Below, one piece after another: positions 54,740-63,449 of a stretch of DNA of 64,000 nucleotides. The notes beneath the pieces are model-generated. The model worked only from the letters and a program-made list of their open reading frames with translations, was not told the DNA's origin and did not search any database. How positions within the stretch are numbered: the stretch's first letter is position 1; every line of letters begins with the position of its first letter. Made by a program: the position numbers and the translations under genes. Source of the DNA: Sphingomonas phyllosphaerae FA2 (lineage in GTDB: Bacteria; Pseudomonadota; Alphaproteobacteria; Sphingomonadales; Sphingomonadaceae); contig NZ_KE386571.1 of assembly GCF_000427645.1 (NCBI RefSeq), forward strand, positions 917,576-981,575, given 5' to 3'.

Positions 54740-55606
54740 TCAGGTGACGCCGAAGGTCCAGCCCTCCGTCGCGGCGACCGCGTCCGTCATCGCGGCGGGG
54801 TGCCACAGGCCGGCGTCGCCGACGACGTGGCGCAGCCAGGCGGCGGTCATCAGCGCGTCGGTCGCGTGATCGGTGTACGTGGCGAGCGGCGCATGCGGGC
54901 CGCTGCCGAGGGCGGCAAGCGCAGTATCGAGCGCGGCGGCGTCGCGAAGCTTGCTGAGGCCGCGACGCAGTCCGGTCGCATGCGCGGCGATGGCGGTGTA
55001 GATTTCGACGACCAACGCGCCCTGATCGGGGATCGGGTCGAACGGCCACACCGCGATCCGTCCTTCCAGATGGTGCAGCAGGCGCATGCCGGCGAAGCTC
55101 GCCTTGGCCACCTGTGCCGCGCCGATCGCATCGTAGACGGTGGAGGGCTTGGTGGTGCCGTCGCCGCGCTGCTCGCAGACGCGCCAGTGGAGGAAGTCGC
55201 GCTTCGTGCCGTCGGCGGCGCCGAGATAGAAGTGTCGGCCACGCCGCGCCTCCAGAAACGCGGCGGCGCCGAGGTCGGGGTCGGCAGCGTGCGCATCGAC
55301 ATAGGCCCATAAGGCCCGCGCATCGGGGGTTTCGGTTTCGCCGGGCAGATGCGCGCCGCGGGCGACGAACGGCGCGGAGAAGCTGAAATCGAATCCAATT
55401 AGCAGCGGCTCCTCGCGCCGCTCCAGCAGCCAGTCGAGCACGGCGGTGCGCGACCACGCGCTTGCCCCGCCCGGCGGAGCGATCAGCACGGGCGCATCGC
55501 TGCCAACGGCACACAGGGCGACCGCGATCCCCTTGTGACGACTGCCCTTCGCGCCGGACCAGTCGATCGCGGCAAAGTGCGTGAACCGGTCAGGGGCGGG
55601 GGCCAA
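54740..55606 (-). CDS. DUF429-like protein with RNase H-like start
   Basis: 288 residues from a TTG at 55606. The start AAIDWSGAKGSRHKGIAVAL and later LLIGFDFSFSAPF, an Asp after a beta strand each, resemble the RNase H-like fold used in DUF429. Middle segments RRGRHFYLGAADGTKRDFLHWRVCEQR and KPSTVYDAIGAAQVAKASFAGMRLL are conserved-looking; DHATDALMTAAWLRH near the C-terminus holds another Asp/His pair. No function is known. The start overlaps the YjbR gene end by 17 bases; no ATG or GTG is available upstream. It is the third gene of a serine hydrolase - YjbR - DUF429 operon. Confidence 0.7.
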   Translation of the reverse strand: MAPAPDRFTHFAAIDWSGAKGSRHKGIAVALCAVGSDAPVLIAPPGGASAWSRTAVLDWLLERREEPLLIGFDFSFSAPFVARGAHLPGETETPDARALWAYVDAHAADPDLGAAAFLEARRGRHFYLGAADGTKRDFLHWRVCEQRGDGTTKPSTVYDAIGAAQVAKASFAGMRLLHHLEGRIAVWPFDPIPDQGALVVEIYTAIAAHATGLRRGLSKLRDAAALDTALAALGSGPHAPLATYTDHATDALMTAAWLRHVVGDAGLWHPAAMTDAVAATEGWTFGVT

Positions 55607-55937
55607 ACGCCGCCTGCGCTTTGCGTGTCGCCCGATCCCACCAGGCGCGGGCGATCACCGCACGGATGCGCTCGGGATCGTGGCTCCCATAGCGAACCAG
55701 CAACCCCGGCCAGTTCGCATAATGCGGCGTCTGCCAGAAGGTGTCGGGATCGCTCTCCATCAACACCGTCTTTTCGTCGTGCGTCGCGGCGACGTGGAAG
55801 CTGCCGGCTTCGTGGCCGGTCGAACAGATCAATTTGCCGCGCACCTTCATCGCCGGCTGTCCCCACGACGTCGATGGCTCGACGCCGGGCAGGGTCACGG
55901 CGAACGCCGCGACATCGTCCCAGTCGCGGAACGTCAC
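55590..55937 (-). CDS. MmcQ/YjbR family protein
   Basis: 115 residues from a GTG at 55937. VTFRDWDDVAAFAVTLPGVEPSTSWGQPAMKVRGKLICSTGHEAGSFHVAATHDEKTVLMESDPDTFWQTPHYANWPGLLVRYGSHDPERIRAVIARAWWDRATRKA is a full YjbR/MmcQ sequence, the DxxxFWxTPHYxxYPxxLxRY-like block being diagnostic. The start overlaps the serine hydrolase stop (GTGA), and its end overlaps the DUF429-like start by 17 bases. It is a paralogue of 40611-40883. Function is unknown. Confidence 0.9.
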   Translation of the reverse strand: MTFRDWDDVAAFAVTLPGVEPSTSWGQPAMKVRGKLICSTGHEAGSFHVAATHDEKTVLMESDPDTFWQTPHYANWPGLLVRYGSHDPERIRAVIARAWWDRATRKAQAAFGPRP

Positions 55938-57310
55938 GGCGCGGCGATCACATCGGCGGCGAAGCGCGCGACGTCGAAGCGCGCACTGCCGGGGTCCTCG
56001 CCACGCCGCACGATGACCAGGCGGTGCGAGGGGACGACCATGACGTACTGGCCGCGATTGCCTTGCGCGGAGTAGCTGCCGGCGGGCAGCCCCTGTGCCG
56101 GGCCGAACAGCCAGATCGAGGCGCCATAACCCTCGCTGCGGTCGGGCTGCGGCCCCCGGGGCGTCGTCATGTAGCGTATCCAGCCGGCGGGGAGCAGGCG
56201 TCTGCCCTGCCACACGCCGTCCTGTAACCAGAACTGGCCGAGCCGGGCGAGATCGCGCGCGGTGGTCCACATGTCGCTGGAGGCGATGTAATTGTCCTGC
56301 CAGTCGCTCTGCGCGACGGTGTGGCGCATCCCCAGCGCGGTGAACAGCCGTTGCGGCAGCGCGCGATAGCGCGCGTCGCCCAACGATGCGCGCAGCGATC
56401 GCGCGGCCAGCATGATGTCGTTGTTGGCGTAGCGGAAGCGTTCGCCGGGCCGCGAGGACAACGGCCAGCCGATCGCCTGTTCGCCGACGGTCGTCCCGCC
56501 AAAATAGATCGCATCCGTGCGGTTGCCGGCGGTATCGCTATGCAGCCCGGACGACATCCGCAGCAAATGATCGAGCGTGATCCGGGCGCGCGGATCGACG
56601 CCATAGCCGCTTTGCCATTCGCGGATGTTTGCGGGTCGGCGCGGGTCGATGCCGCTCATGCCGACGAGCGTGCCGGTGATGCTCTTGGCGACCGACCAGG
56701 TGCGGTTGGCGACGAACGGGCCGAAGCCGTCGCGATAGCGCTCCGCCACGACCCGGCCATCGCGGAGCACGACGACCCCAAGCGTGTCGGTGCCATGACC
56801 GTAGGTGCCGGCGAAGGCGTGTTCGACGACCCGCTCCAGTGCCGCGGAAGGGCGCGGCGCGATGCCGGCGTCGCCCATTGGCCACGCGCGCGGGTCAGGC
56901 CCGGCGGGCGGGAGCGGGGCGGTGCGCGCGGCGGGAAGCGCGGCTGCACCGATCGGGGCGAGCGTGCAGCCGCGGCCTGCCTGCCAGCTGGCGTAGCGCG
57001 GCGGCAGCGCGCGATCGAATGTCACCGCGACGATGCCCCGTCGCCGATCGACCCGCGCGTTGAGCGTGGGCACGATCTCGTCATATTCGGGATAGATGCC
57101 CTTCAACTCGACCGCCTCGATCTGCCGCTCGCTGCGCCCGGCGTTGAAGATTCCGCCGCACAGGAACGCCGCCTTGTAACCGGCGGCGACCGCGCGGACC
57201 CAATTGGCGCGGTCGTCGGCGCGCACCGATTGCGGCGATTGCGCAAGCGACGGGGCGGACAGGAGAATCAGGGCGGGAAGCAGAAGGACGCGACGCATGC
57301 CGACGTTCAT
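55934..57310 (-). CDS. Secreted serine hydrolase (class C beta-lactamase fold)
   Basis: 458 residues with a signal peptide (RRVLLLPALILLSAPSLAQ). An N-terminal 130-residue region of unknown fold is followed by the hydrolase: nucleophile Ser206 and Lys209 in WSVAKSITGTLVGMSG, tyrosine motif FRYANND, GMRHTVAQSDW, and the C-terminal strand GNRGQYVMVVPSHRLVIVRRGED. It is a likely periplasmic esterase or D-Ala peptidase of the 6-aminohexanoate dimer hydrolase type. Two starts, 57310 and 57298, are possible; GGAGTGGG suits the first. It leads the YjbR - DUF429 operon. Confidence 0.88.
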   Translation of the reverse strand: MNVGMRRVLLLPALILLSAPSLAQSPQSVRADDRANWVRAVAAGYKAAFLCGGIFNAGRSERQIEAVELKGIYPEYDEIVPTLNARVDRRRGIVAVTFDRALPPRYASWQAGRGCTLAPIGAAALPAARTAPLPPAGPDPRAWPMGDAGIAPRPSAALERVVEHAFAGTYGHGTDTLGVVVLRDGRVVAERYRDGFGPFVANRTWSVAKSITGTLVGMSGIDPRRPANIREWQSGYGVDPRARITLDHLLRMSSGLHSDTAGNRTDAIYFGGTTVGEQAIGWPLSSRPGERFRYANNDIMLAARSLRASLGDARYRALPQRLFTALGMRHTVAQSDWQDNYIASSDMWTTARDLARLGQFWLQDGVWQGRRLLPAGWIRYMTTPRGPQPDRSEGYGASIWLFGPAQGLPAGSYSAQGNRGQYVMVVPSHRLVIVRRGEDPGSARFDVARFAADVIAAP

Positions 57311-57350
57311 CCCACTCCGGCCGCCGCGCGGCAATGCGCGAGTGGTGCCG

Positions 57351-57382
57351 GCGTCGCCCCGGCGCTGCGGCCGGGGCGACGC
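57351..57382 (-). terminator. Hairpin between the trifunctional enzyme and the serine hydrolase
   Basis: GCGTCGCCCCGG (57351-57362) pairs with CCGGGGCGACGC (57371-57382) over 12 bp with an 8-base loop. It starts 6 bases after the stop of the trifunctional gene and has no U-tail. It likely acts as a transcript end. The arm sequence belongs to the CGTCGCCCC repeat family. Confidence 0.5.
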
Positions 57383-57387
57383 GCCGA

Positions 57388-60300
57388 TCATTGCGCCGGG
57401 GTGGCGACGCGGCCGGTACGCTCCAGCTTGCCCCAGCCGACCACCATCCCGCGGACCGCCGAGGAGATCGCGCGGATCACGACGCCATACATGATCTGGC
57501 GATAGACCAGCCGCTGCGCGATCAGCAGGAACGCGGGATAGCGCTCCTTCCGGCCATCCAGGCGGTAGGCGATCCAGCCGCACAGCACCTCGACGGTGGT
57601 GAAGACTAGCCAGTAAAGCCCCATCTTGCTGATATCGCCGCTGGTCTGCGCCCAGCCGTGCTGATGGACGCGCAGCGCGGTGCCGACGATCGACAGGACC
57701 AGCGTCAGGTCGATCAACGGGGAGATCGCGGCGAACAGGATCTGGAACAGCCACGCCTGCGGCAGTCCGACCAGCGCCAGCCCCGACGGCTTGCGCCGGC
57801 GCAGGATCGAGCGATGCTTCCACAAGCATTGCAGCGTGCCGAACGCCCAGCGATAGCGCTGCTTGGCGAGTGCGCGGAACGTCTCGGGTGCCTCGGTCCA
57901 CGCCACCGCGCGCGGATCGTAGGTGACGCGCCACCCGGCGCGCTGGATCGCGATCGTCAGATCCTGATCCTCGGCCAGCGTATCCTCCGGGTAACCGCCG
58001 ACCGCGTCGAGCGCGGCACGCCGCCATGCCCCGACTGCACCGGGGACCACCGTCATCGCATCGAACCCAGCGAGCGCGCGGCGCTCGAGATTCTGGGCGG
58101 TGATATATTCGATCGCCTGCCAGCGGGTGACGAGGTTCACGCGGTTGCCGACGCGCGCGTCGCCTGCCACCGCGCCGATCCGCGGATCGGCGAACCAGCG
58201 GACGAGGCGCGTGATCGTCTCCGCCTCGAACTGCGTATCGGCGTCGAGCGCGATCACCACTTCGCCGCTCGCCTGGAGCAGCGCGCGGTTGAGCGCCGCC
58301 GCCTTGCCGCCGTTCTGGAGCGTCAGCAACGTCACGCGCGGATCGTCGGCGAAGGCGTCGCGGACCGCGGCGCTGGTGCCGTCCTTCGACCCGTCGTCGG
58401 CGACGATCACCTGCAGGTCGGGATAGTCGCTGGACAGCACGCGCGCGACCGAACTGGCGATCACCCGCTCCTCGTTATAGGCCGGGATGATGACCGAGAC
58501 GGTCGGGTGATAGACCGGCGGGTCGGCGCGACGGCGCCGGCTCTGCACCCAGGCAAGCACGGCCATCAGGACCGCGCGTGCCATGCCGAGCCCGATCGCC
58601 AGATAGGACAGCCAGCCGATCGCCGCGACGATCGCTGCCAGCACCACGAACATCGCGACGTCGGTCCGCACCGCCAGCAGATCGCGCCCGACCACCTTCG
58701 GCATCGCCTGCGCCTGATTGAGCCCGGCAAGCTGCGAGACGGTGACGAAGCGATAGCCTTCGCCCTTCAGCGTGGCGATGATGCGGGGCAGGGCGGCGAC
58801 CGTCTCGGATCGGTCGCCACCGCCGTCATGCAGCAGGACGATGTTGCCCGAGTTGGTGGGGGTGGCGTTGTGAACCTGATCGAGCACCTGCTCGACAACC
58901 GCGTCGGTGCCAGGGCGCGCCCAGTCATCGGGATCGACGTGCAGCCCGGTGACCGTATAGCCCAGGTTCTGCGCGATCAGCGCCGGCCCCAGTTCGTCGG
59001 TCGTCGTCGGTTCTGCGTCGCCGAAATAGGGCGCGCGGAACAGCGTCATCCGCCGCCCGGTGTACGCCTCGACCAGCCGCTGGGTCGTGTTGATCTCCAG
59101 CCGCGCCTGCCGGTCCGAAACCGCGGCGAGGTTGGGATGGCTATAGGTGTGATTGCCGATCTCGCCACCGTCGGCGATGATGCGATTGAGCAGGCCGGGT
59201 TCCTCCAGCGCGTTCTGCCCGATGACGAAGAAGGTGCCGGGAATGCCGGCCTGTTCCAGCTCCTTCAGGATGCGCGGAGTCCAGGTCGGGTCGGGTCCGT
59301 CGTCGAAGGTCAGCGCGAGCAGCTTGGGGTTCTGCGCGCCGGTCCGCCGGACGACGAACGGCGTCGGCAATGCCGCGTAATGCTCGTCGGTGATGATGCC
59401 GTTGCGGGCATGCGTCACCTGCCGCACGCCGGGGGTCGGCGTGGCGGTGATGCGCAGGATCTCGCCGCTGCCCTCGACATCGGCGTTGAGCAGCGCGCGC
59501 GGCGCCGACAGGTCGGGGGTGCCGCCGGTGCGCCAGGCGGTCAGGTCGGCCCAGAAGCCGGGGTCCTCGCTGCCCAGCCGCCACAGCGCGACGTCGTCGA
59601 TGCCCAGATGCTTCAGCGCGACCAGCTCGTTCCAGCTCGTGGCGGCATCGAGCATCCAGATCGTGTGGCGCTGCCCGTCCTCGTCATAGGCGAAGCCGGC
59701 GTTGCCAGAGGTGCGGTCGAAGGTGATCGGCGCCTGGCTGTCGTGCGCGGCCAGCCACGAATCCTCGATCGACAGTGCGTCGGTGTCGTCGCCGTGCCAG
59801 TCGTAGCCGTAGCTGCCGAGCGCGACGACCAGCTTGTCGCGGCCGACGGTGCGGATCGCCTGTGCGACCTGATCGACGAACCACGACTGGCCGGCGATCG
59901 GGCCGGGGGTGCCGCCCTCCCAATGCTGGTCATAGGCCATGAAGATCAGCCGGTCCGACACGCGCGCCAGCGCGGCGAGCGGCCATGCATCGTCCTCGGC
60001 CGGCACCGTGACCGCCAATTGCGCGCCTTTCGGCATCGCGGCGCGCACCGCCCGCAAAAATCGCTGGTAATCTCCCATCGATTGCGCCGGCAAGGTCTCG
60101 AAATCCATGACCAGACCCGCACGATGCGTCACCGTGACGTAACGGCCCAGCTTGCGTGCGAAGTCGGCCGAGGCGCGCGGATCGCGGAGCAACGCGGCGG
60201 CGCCGGGGCCGTCCCAATCGCTGTCGCCGAAATTCTGCACCATCGGCAAAACCTTGGGTGCATGCTTCATCGCGGCGATCATGCGATCGAACGCCGGATC

Positions 60301-60693
60301 GGGCTCAAGCTCCACCTTATGCGACGACCCGAACACGCTGATCGTGGCCGGCACCACCCAATCCAGACTAGCACTATGCCGCCGCAACGACGCGATACTC
60401 GCGTCATCGCCGGGGACGTAAAAACCGATAGATAGCGGCGAATGCGGATCGGCGGCGGCGGGGCGGTGCGGGAGCCAGCCGGCAATGCCGCGACCCAGCG
60501 ACTTCTCGATCCGCAGCGCGGCAGCGCGCGGTTGCGGTAGCGGAAGCGCCAGATCGCGGCCGCGCGGTACGCGGATCAGGGTAAGTGCGAAAATCGCGGA
60601 GCTGATCACGATCACCACCAGCAACGCCGCCAGCACACGCTTCGACATGCGGCTGCGACGCCCGGTGGGATCGAAGAAGATGGGTTGTGCCAT
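57388..60693 (-). CDS. Trifunctional GH18 / NodB polysaccharide deacetylase / GT2 glycosyltransferase
   Basis: 1101 residues in one open frame. One membrane helix (about 18-40) puts the next part outside. Residues 85-400 form a GH18-like (chitinase/spore-lytic) barrel with AGLVMDFETLP (Asp197, Glu199) and IFMAYDQHWEGGTPGP. Residues 455-660 are a NodB deacetylase: LTFDDGP (462-467), NHTYSH (His515, His519), RAPYFGD, VLLHDGGGDR. Two helices near 675-715 lead to a cytoplasmic GT2 domain: VSVIIPAYNEE, ADDGSKDGT, DADT (817-820), AEDQDL and QRYRWA (Gln945, Arg948, Trp949), followed by C-terminal helices. This is the layout for making and editing a beta-linked aminosugar polymer in one polypeptide. 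MSKRVL at residue 16 is a possible alternative start. Confidence 0.9.
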   Translation of the reverse strand: MAQPIFFDPTGRRSRMSKRVLAALLVVIVISSAIFALTLIRVPRGRDLALPLPQPRAAALRIEKSLGRGIAGWLPHRPAAADPHSPLSIGFYVPGDDASIASLRRHSASLDWVVPATISVFGSSHKVELEPDPAFDRMIAAMKHAPKVLPMVQNFGDSDWDGPGAAALLRDPRASADFARKLGRYVTVTHRAGLVMDFETLPAQSMGDYQRFLRAVRAAMPKGAQLAVTVPAEDDAWPLAALARVSDRLIFMAYDQHWEGGTPGPIAGQSWFVDQVAQAIRTVGRDKLVVALGSYGYDWHGDDTDALSIEDSWLAAHDSQAPITFDRTSGNAGFAYDEDGQRHTIWMLDAATSWNELVALKHLGIDDVALWRLGSEDPGFWADLTAWRTGGTPDLSAPRALLNADVEGSGEILRITATPTPGVRQVTHARNGIITDEHYAALPTPFVVRRTGAQNPKLLALTFDDGPDPTWTPRILKELEQAGIPGTFFVIGQNALEEPGLLNRIIADGGEIGNHTYSHPNLAAVSDRQARLEINTTQRLVEAYTGRRMTLFRAPYFGDAEPTTTDELGPALIAQNLGYTVTGLHVDPDDWARPGTDAVVEQVLDQVHNATPTNSGNIVLLHDGGGDRSETVAALPRIIATLKGEGYRFVTVSQLAGLNQAQAMPKVVGRDLLAVRTDVAMFVVLAAIVAAIGWLSYLAIGLGMARAVLMAVLAWVQSRRRRADPPVYHPTVSVIIPAYNEERVIASSVARVLSSDYPDLQVIVADDGSKDGTSAAVRDAFADDPRVTLLTLQNGGKAAALNRALLQASGEVVIALDADTQFEAETITRLVRWFADPRIGAVAGDARVGNRVNLVTRWQAIEYITAQNLERRALAGFDAMTVVPGAVGAWRRAALDAVGGYPEDTLAEDQDLTIAIQRAGWRVTYDPRAVAWTEAPETFRALAKQRYRWAFGTLQCLWKHRSILRRRKPSGLALVGLPQAWLFQILFAAISPLIDLTLVLSIVGTALRVHQHGWAQTSGDISKMGLYWLVFTTVEVLCGWIAYRLDGRKERYPAFLLIAQRLVYRQIMYGVVIRAISSAVRGMVVGWGKLERTGRVATPAQ

Positions 60694-60827
60694 GGCTCAG
60701 CGACCTACCCGGCTCGCCGCGACGACGGTCATCACGATCACGAATCAACTCCCGACGGGCAGGACGCCCGAACATCGCGGCTATAGGCGCCGATCGATGG
60801 AGATAGCGTGATGACGAGATTACGTTT

Positions 60828-60858
60828 CGGTCATCCGGGATCATGACCGATCGGTCAT
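60828..60858. promoter_or_regulatory. Operator-like cluster with a perfect palindrome
   Basis: ATGACCGATCGGTCAT at 60843-60858 is a perfect 16-base palindrome; a third half-site CGGTCAT stands at 60828-60834, facing it. The cluster lies in the 225-base divergent region between the trifunctional gene and the PDZ/two-component operon, 135-150 bases from the former's start and about 60 from the latter's. The spacing and symmetry fit a TetR-type repressor. A near copy stands at 48451-48466. Confidence 0.5.
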
Positions 60859-60918
60859 AAATGGCTCATCTTGCGTCGAGTAGCAGCGAGTTAGGGAATG
60901 AACTCGGAGGTTCATGCC

Positions 60919-61371
60919 ATGTCGACCATGCCGCCACGGCCACAGCAGGCGCACGACGCTTTCCCGATCGGAGCCGACCCCGCCGTGCGCGCGATCGGGT
61001 TGCTCGCGCTGGTCGTGATTCTGGCGGCGCTGATCGGCGGGCTGGCGTGGTCGCGCACGCTGGGCGTGGCGCGCGGCAATGCGCGCGGCAGCGAGCGGAT
61101 CGGCGCGACGCTCGCGCCACTGAGCGGGCAGGCGGTGGTGGTCGACAGCATACGCGCCAGCGGTGCCGCGCGGCGCGGCGGCTTGCTGGTGGGCGATGTG
61201 ATCGAGGCCGTCGACGGCCGGCCGATTTCCAGTGTCGAGGCAGCGGATCACGCTTTCCTCGCCCGCACCCTCGACATTCGTGTCCGCCGCGGCAAGAGAG
61301 AGCTCGACGTGCATCTGGATGCAGGCGGGGGAGACGGGCGTGGCCAACAAGGTCCTGTTGATCGAGGATGA
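60919..61371 (+). CDS. Membrane-anchored PDZ-domain protein
   Basis: 150 residues. One hydrophobic helix (AVRAIGLLALVVILAALIGGLAW) near residues 25-45, then a periplasmic PDZ domain: LSGQAVVVDSIRASGAARRGGLLVGDVIEAVDGRPISSVEAADHAFLARTLDIRVRRGKRELDVHLDA. It has no protease domain, so it may bind or sense C-termini, perhaps of misfolded envelope protein. The ATG at 60919 has GGAGG at 60906-60910; an in-frame ATG at 60898 is less well served. The gene end overlaps the response regulator by 32 bases, so its product is tied to the signalling pair. Confidence 0.82.
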   Translation: MSTMPPRPQQAHDAFPIGADPAVRAIGLLALVVILAALIGGLAWSRTLGVARGNARGSERIGATLAPLSGQAVVVDSIRASGAARRGGLLVGDVIEAVDGRPISSVEAADHAFLARTLDIRVRRGKRELDVHLDAGGGDGRGQQGPVDRG

Positions 61372-62026
61372 CGATGCCACTGCCGATTTCGTTGCGCGTG
61401 GACTGACCGAGGAAGGCTTCGTCGTCGATCGCGCCGCCAATGGACGCGACGGCTTGTTCCACGCCACCGACGGGAGCTACGATTGCATCGTGCTCGACCG
61501 GATGTTGCCCGGGATCGATGGCATGGGTGTGCTCGGCGCGGTGCGCGCTGCCGGGATCGAGACGCCTGTGATCGTGCTGTCGGCGCTGGGCGCGGCGGAC
61601 GATCGCATTCACGGTTTGACCAACGGCGCCGACGATTACCTGACCAAGCCGTTCGCGTTCGTGGAGTTGCTGGCGCGGATTCGCCTGCTGATCCGGCGCG
61701 GCGGTGCGGCCAAGGCGGTGGAGACGGTGCTGCGCTGTGGCGATCTCGAGATGGACCTGCTGGCGCGGCGCACGAAGCGCGCCGGCAAGCCGATCGACCT
61801 TCAACCGCGCGAGTTCCGGCTGCTCGAATTCATGCTGCGCCACGTCGATCAGGTCGTAACGCGCACGATGTTGCTGGAAGGCGTGTGGGATTACCATTTC
61901 GACCCTGGCACCAACGTGATCGACGTCCACCTCAGCCGCTTGCGCAAGAAGGTGGATGAGGGGTTCGACCGCCCGTTGCTGCATACCGTCCGCGGGGCGG
62001 GGTATCGTCTCGGGCTCGATCCCTAG
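61340..62026 (+). CDS. OmpR/PhoB-family response regulator
   Basis: 228 residues from a GTG at 61340, with GGGGGAG about seven bases upstream. The receiver domain has KVLLIEDDDATADFVARGL (acidic pocket), phospho-acceptor Asp53 in CIVLDRMLPGIDGM, and the Lys/Pro switch in YLTKPFAF. The C-terminal winged helix has LQPREFRLLEFMLRHVDQVVTRTMLLEGVWDYHFDPGTNVIDVHLSRLRKKVD and HTVRGAGYRLG, typical of OmpR proteins. It overlaps the PDZ gene end, and its TAG is followed at once by the kinase GTG. Confidence 0.95.
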   Translation: MANKVLLIEDDDATADFVARGLTEEGFVVDRAANGRDGLFHATDGSYDCIVLDRMLPGIDGMGVLGAVRAAGIETPVIVLSALGAADDRIHGLTNGADDYLTKPFAFVELLARIRLLIRRGGAAKAVETVLRCGDLEMDLLARRTKRAGKPIDLQPREFRLLEFMLRHVDQVVTRTMLLEGVWDYHFDPGTNVIDVHLSRLRKKVDEGFDRPLLHTVRGAGYRLGLDP

Positions 62027-63394
62027 GTGTTGCGCTCCGCCACCTTCCGGTTCGCGGCGCTGGTCTTCCTGTTGCAGCTCGTCAGCGCGGCCGCGCTGAT
62101 CGTGACGATCGGCACCGCGGTGCGGCGACAGCTGCGGACCGATGCGCAGCGGACCGTCGCGGTGCTGCGCGACGATTTGCGCGCGAGCTATGCGGCGGGC
62201 GGCGCGGCCGGGGTGCGGCGTGAGGTGACGCTGCGCACGCGCGGGCTGGTGACGCCGGGTACCGTGCTACTGCTGATCGGCCGCGACGGCACCTGGCTGG
62301 GCGGCAATCTCGACGCCTGGCCACCCAGCGTGGTGCGCGACGGCCATGCCACCGAGGTGACCCTGTACCGCACCGGGCTCAACACCGCCGAGCCGATGCA
62401 TGTCGAGGCGGTGCGGTTGCCGGGGGGCGAGCGGCTGCTGGTTGGGACGATCGTCGCCGGCGAGGCGCGCGCGATGCGGATGCTGGAGCAGGTGAGTGGC
62501 GTTGCATTGCCGCTGGCGCTGATCTTCGCGGCGCTGGCGGCGTGGATCGCGGCGCGGACGATCGTCGCGCGCCTGGAGGAACCGTTGGCGGCGCTGAATG
62601 CGGTGGCTGCGGGTGACCTGGCCGCGCGGGTGCCGGCGGACGGATCGCGCGACGCGCTGGCGACGTTGGGCGTGGCGATCAACGGAGCGCTGGAGCGTGT
62701 CGAGACGCTGATGGGTGAGCTACGCATGGCCACCGACGGGCTCGCGCACGATCTGAAATCGCCGCTGACGCGGATGCGGGTGGTGCTGGAGCGGGCGGCG
62801 GCGCAGGTACGCGAGCCGGCGGCGGTCGAGTCGCTGGATCGCGCGCTGGCGGAGGGCGACCGCCTGTTCGCGCTGGTGCAGACCGCGCTCAGCATCACCC
62901 GTGCCGAGGCCGGAATCGGTCGCGAGCATTTCGTCACGATCGATCTTGCCGCCGAATTGGCGGGGCTCGCGGAGATGTATGCGCCGCTCGCGGAGGATCA
63001 GGGACGAACGCTGTCAGTGGAAAGCGCTGGATCGTGCGTCGCGCCGGTGCACCGCGAATTGTTGGCGCAGGCGCTCGGGAACATCATCGACAACTCGCTG
63101 AAATATGGGGCCGGTCCGATCACGCTCACATTGTGCGACGGGGCGCGCGAGACGGGGCGCGAGGCCGGTGCGCAGGTCGAAATGGCGGTCGCCGACCGCG
63201 GGCGGGGCATTCCGTTGGCGCGGCACGAGGATGCGCTACGCCGCTTCGGTCGTCTCGACGATGCGCGACAGGGAGGTGGGGCAGGGTTAGGCCTGTCGTT
63301 GGCGGCGGCGGTCGCCCGGCTTCACGGTGGCGCGTTGACGCTCGGCGATGCCGCGCCGGGATTGCGGGTGGCGATCACGCTGCCGCGCGAGTGA
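62027..63394 (+). CDS. Sensor histidine kinase
   Basis: 455 residues, starting at GTG 62027 directly after the response regulator stop. There are two membrane helices (about 8-30 and 157-177) around a periplasmic loop of 125 residues, then a HAMP linker (ARTIVARLEEPLAALNAVAAGDLAARVP). The phospho-acceptor His240 is in GLAHDLKSPLTRMR, followed by the ATPase domain with N box NIIDNSLKYG, G1 VADRGRGIPL and G2 GLGLSLAAAVARLHGG. It should phosphorylate the adjacent regulator. The linked PDZ protein suggests an envelope signal; direct target genes are unknown. Confidence 0.95.
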   Translation: MLRSATFRFAALVFLLQLVSAAALIVTIGTAVRRQLRTDAQRTVAVLRDDLRASYAAGGAAGVRREVTLRTRGLVTPGTVLLLIGRDGTWLGGNLDAWPPSVVRDGHATEVTLYRTGLNTAEPMHVEAVRLPGGERLLVGTIVAGEARAMRMLEQVSGVALPLALIFAALAAWIAARTIVARLEEPLAALNAVAAGDLAARVPADGSRDALATLGVAINGALERVETLMGELRMATDGLAHDLKSPLTRMRVVLERAAAQVREPAAVESLDRALAEGDRLFALVQTALSITRAEAGIGREHFVTIDLAAELAGLAEMYAPLAEDQGRTLSVESAGSCVAPVHRELLAQALGNIIDNSLKYGAGPITLTLCDGARETGREAGAQVEMAVADRGRGIPLARHEDALRRFGRLDDARQGGGAGLGLSLAAAVARLHGGALTLGDAAPGLRVAITLPRE

Positions 63395-63449
63395 GGGAGC
63401 GGGCGGGCGATGGCCGCATTCTCGTGACGACGATCACGGGAGAGCGGTC

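Noticed and set aside
57658..60435. Very long open frame on the plus strand across the trifunctional enzyme
   Set aside because: It is the antisense shadow of a GC-rich gene; the translation is rich in Arg, Asp and His with no domain, and the minus-strand frame has clear enzyme motifs.
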